A stretch of 64,000 nucleotides of DNA. Origin: Monodelphis domestica (taxonomy: Eukaryota > Chordata > Mammalia > Didelphimorphia > Didelphidae). The notes beneath the pieces were generated by a model. The model did not search any database. It was not told the DNA's origin and saw nothing but the letters and a program-made list of their open reading frames with translations. The stretch is from assembly GCF_027887165.1 (NCBI RefSeq), contig NC_077227.1, positions 352,907,610 to 352,971,609 on the forward strand, given 5' to 3'. Position 1 is the stretch's first letter, and each line of letters begins with the position of its first letter. Of this stretch, positions 62,540 through 64,000 are shown one piece after another. Both the position numbers and the translations under genes were made by a program.

Positions 62540-63185
62540 ATGTATAGAGGACGAAAGCAAGCTAGGATAGAGTAGGATGAATACAAAAAGAAAAGTAGCC
62601 TTGTAGGAATATTATTAGGAATGTTAAAGCTCAGAATGACTTGAAGCTGGCAATGAATGACAAGGACAACAGAAAAGGCTATGCTGGTGGAAGGGAAAGA
62701 ATAAAATAAGTACAGTATTTACTGCTCAAATGGATTTGATGGTGGTAACTGATGATGATGATAACACAGAACCACTTATCTTTCCTAAGGAGAATGGTCT
62801 TTCCATTGGGAAGAATGGGACAAAATGGAATTGAAACTTAGTCAGAGATCATGCATTTAGAGCTAGACAAGACCTGAGAGATGCTCTCTAGGTCAATTGC
62901 CTCAAAACTGGGGAGAGATGATAAGAGACCATCTGGCTACAGATCTATGAATTCAGTAACTACATTTATCTCAAAAGACTTGAAGAACTGGGAGATAGGA
63001 TTACTGAGCCATGGCCACTGATCTTTGAAAGAGTATAAGGACTGGGAGCATTGTACGATCATAAAAGAGAAAATGTTATGTGGAGGCTATAAACTATAGA
63101 CCAGTGATCTTCAATTAGATTCTTGGGAAAACCCAAGAATTGGTTATAGACATATACATTGTTAGGCTTCACAAATGCTTTGTCA
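62540..63185 (+). mobile_element. CR1/L3 LINE, reverse-transcriptase N-terminal part
   Basis: Broken plus-strand frames resemble the CR1/L3 segment before the catalytic domain, for example ITEPWPLIFERV (about 63.0 kb; family form IAEPLSVIFENS). Ancient, inactive. It could be the upstream part of the same family seen at 21.1-22.6 kb. Confidence 0.65.
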
Positions 63186-63189
63186 ACCT

Positions 63190-63460
63190 TTAAATAATAA
63201 CAATAACAACTAACATTTGCTTAGAGCTTACTATGTGCCAGGCACTGTGCTAAATGCTTTAGAAATATCTCATTCATTCCCACAATACTAGGAAGTAAGT
63301 GCTATTATTATCCTCATTTTACAGTCAAGGAAACTGAAACAGAGGCCAAGTGACTTGTTTAGGGTCCTAGAAGTAGTAAGTATCTGAGTCTGGGCTTGAA
63401 CTCAAGTCTTCATGACTCCTGAACTGTCAATCTTACCACTATACTGGTGGTCACTGAGAC
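63190..63460 (-). mobile_element. MIR SINE, near complete
   Basis: AACTAACATTTGCTTAGAGC, TACTATGTGCCAGGCACTGT, CTCATTTTACAGTCAAGGAA, CTTACCACTATACTGG. Confidence 0.93.
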
Positions 63461-63489
63461 CTGACATAGTTTCTTCAAGAACAGATAAT

Positions 63490-63706
63490 ATAGGAGCAGT
63501 TAGATGACTCAGTGGATAGAGTGCCAGGCCTAAAGATGGGAGGTCTTGGATTCATATCTGGCATCAGATACTCCCTAGCTATGAGACCTTGGGCAAGTTA
63601 CTTAACTCCAATTTCCTAGCCCTTGCTGTTCTTTTGCATTAGAACCAATACTTAGTATCGATTCAAAGACAGAAAGTTTCTTAAAAAAAAAAAAACAACA
63701 GATCAT
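63490..63706 (+). mobile_element. S1 SINE with poly-A tail
   Basis: GATGACTCAGTGGATAGAGT, CTTGGGCAAGTTACTTAACT, CAAAGACAGAAAGTTTCTTA then a 13-base A run. Confidence 0.95.
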
Positions 63707-64000
63707 GTTACATCGTTATTATTCCCCCATCATAGAATTACTATTAGTAACATATATTATACATAATATAAAATGGTAATATAGTATACTGAGATTGTAA
63801 AACACTTGTCATATTTTTCTTGTGGATAACTAGAAGGAAAGTGGGTTAAATAATAATATCATCAAGTGGATTTGTGACTCTAGCTAAAGAATAGTCATTA
63901 ACAGGTCAACTTCATCTTGGAGCGAGATCTCCAGGAGAGTATTCCAGGATATTTTCTTTATTTTGTGCTGTTCAATATCAGTTGGATATAGGCACGGATA
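63707..64000. other. Unassigned AT-rich end of window
   Basis: Nothing recognised. Confidence 0.3.

Overview
The window looks like non-coding DNA from a marsupial genome (opossum-like or another metatherian; the species cannot be fixed from sequence alone). The evidence is the repeat content. Dozens of tRNA-headed SINEs of two marsupial types are interspersed with abundant MIR/THER1-type SINEs, long decayed L2 and CR1/L3 LINEs, marsupial-style L1 fragments, an RTE-type SINE and several solo LTRs. I found no protein-coding gene, tRNA, rRNA or CRISPR array. The open reading frames present are short and fall in LINE remnants, SINEs or simple repeats. Family names are from memory of sequence patterns and need a RepeatMasker check. 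In the entries, S1 is the short tRNA-headed SINE (head GGCAGCTAGGTGGCTCAGTG, tail AAGGTAAGGGTTAAAA; WSINE1/SINE1-like). S2 is the longer SINE with the same kind of head and the tail motif GGAGAAGGAAATGGCAAAC (MAR1-like). THER1 is the MIR-related SINE with a GGATTTGGAGTCAG core.

Layout. 1-5.5 kb: THER1, S2 and hAT-like DNA transposons, an old L1 piece, and a small satellite grown from a THER1 tail. 5.6-7.1 kb: two repeat-poor stretches. 7.1-14.8 kb: MIR/THER1/S1/S2 cluster, one solo LTR (7.8 kb) and two more repeat-poor stretches (9.2 and 10.9 kb). 15.1-18.7 kb: an L2 followed by a 2.5-kb 5'-truncated L1. 18.9-26.7 kb: L2 and CR1/L3 bodies broken by SINEs and a solo LTR. 27.9-32.5 kb: solo LTR, a nearly complete L2, and an 826-bp pyrimidine tract. 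32.7-41 kb: SINE clusters around repeat-poor islands, with two candidate CTCF sites at 36.4 and 38.1 kb. 41.1-44.3 kb: a second nearly complete L2, in minus orientation. 44.6-54.2 kb: L1, hAT-like and SINE mixture, a GT microsatellite, and an RTE-type SINE with a perfect 13-bp target duplication. 54.2-64 kb: SINEs, a repeat-poor island at 57.5-58.1 kb, a 282-bp LTR inside an S1 SINE, a 1.2-kb solo LTR with a 60-bp U3 duplication inside an older unidentified repeat, and a CR1/L3 body.

Nothing here forms a pathway or operon. If the window has a function, it is most likely as an intron or intergenic region carrying regulatory islands. The repeat-poor, sometimes CpG-bearing stretches are the best candidates, together with LTR-borne promoters. 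I did not find a previously undescribed biological system. The most distinctive structures are the nested LTR insertions near 60-62 kb, the pyrimidine tract, the perfect palindrome at 41,971-42,000 and the candidate CTCF pair.
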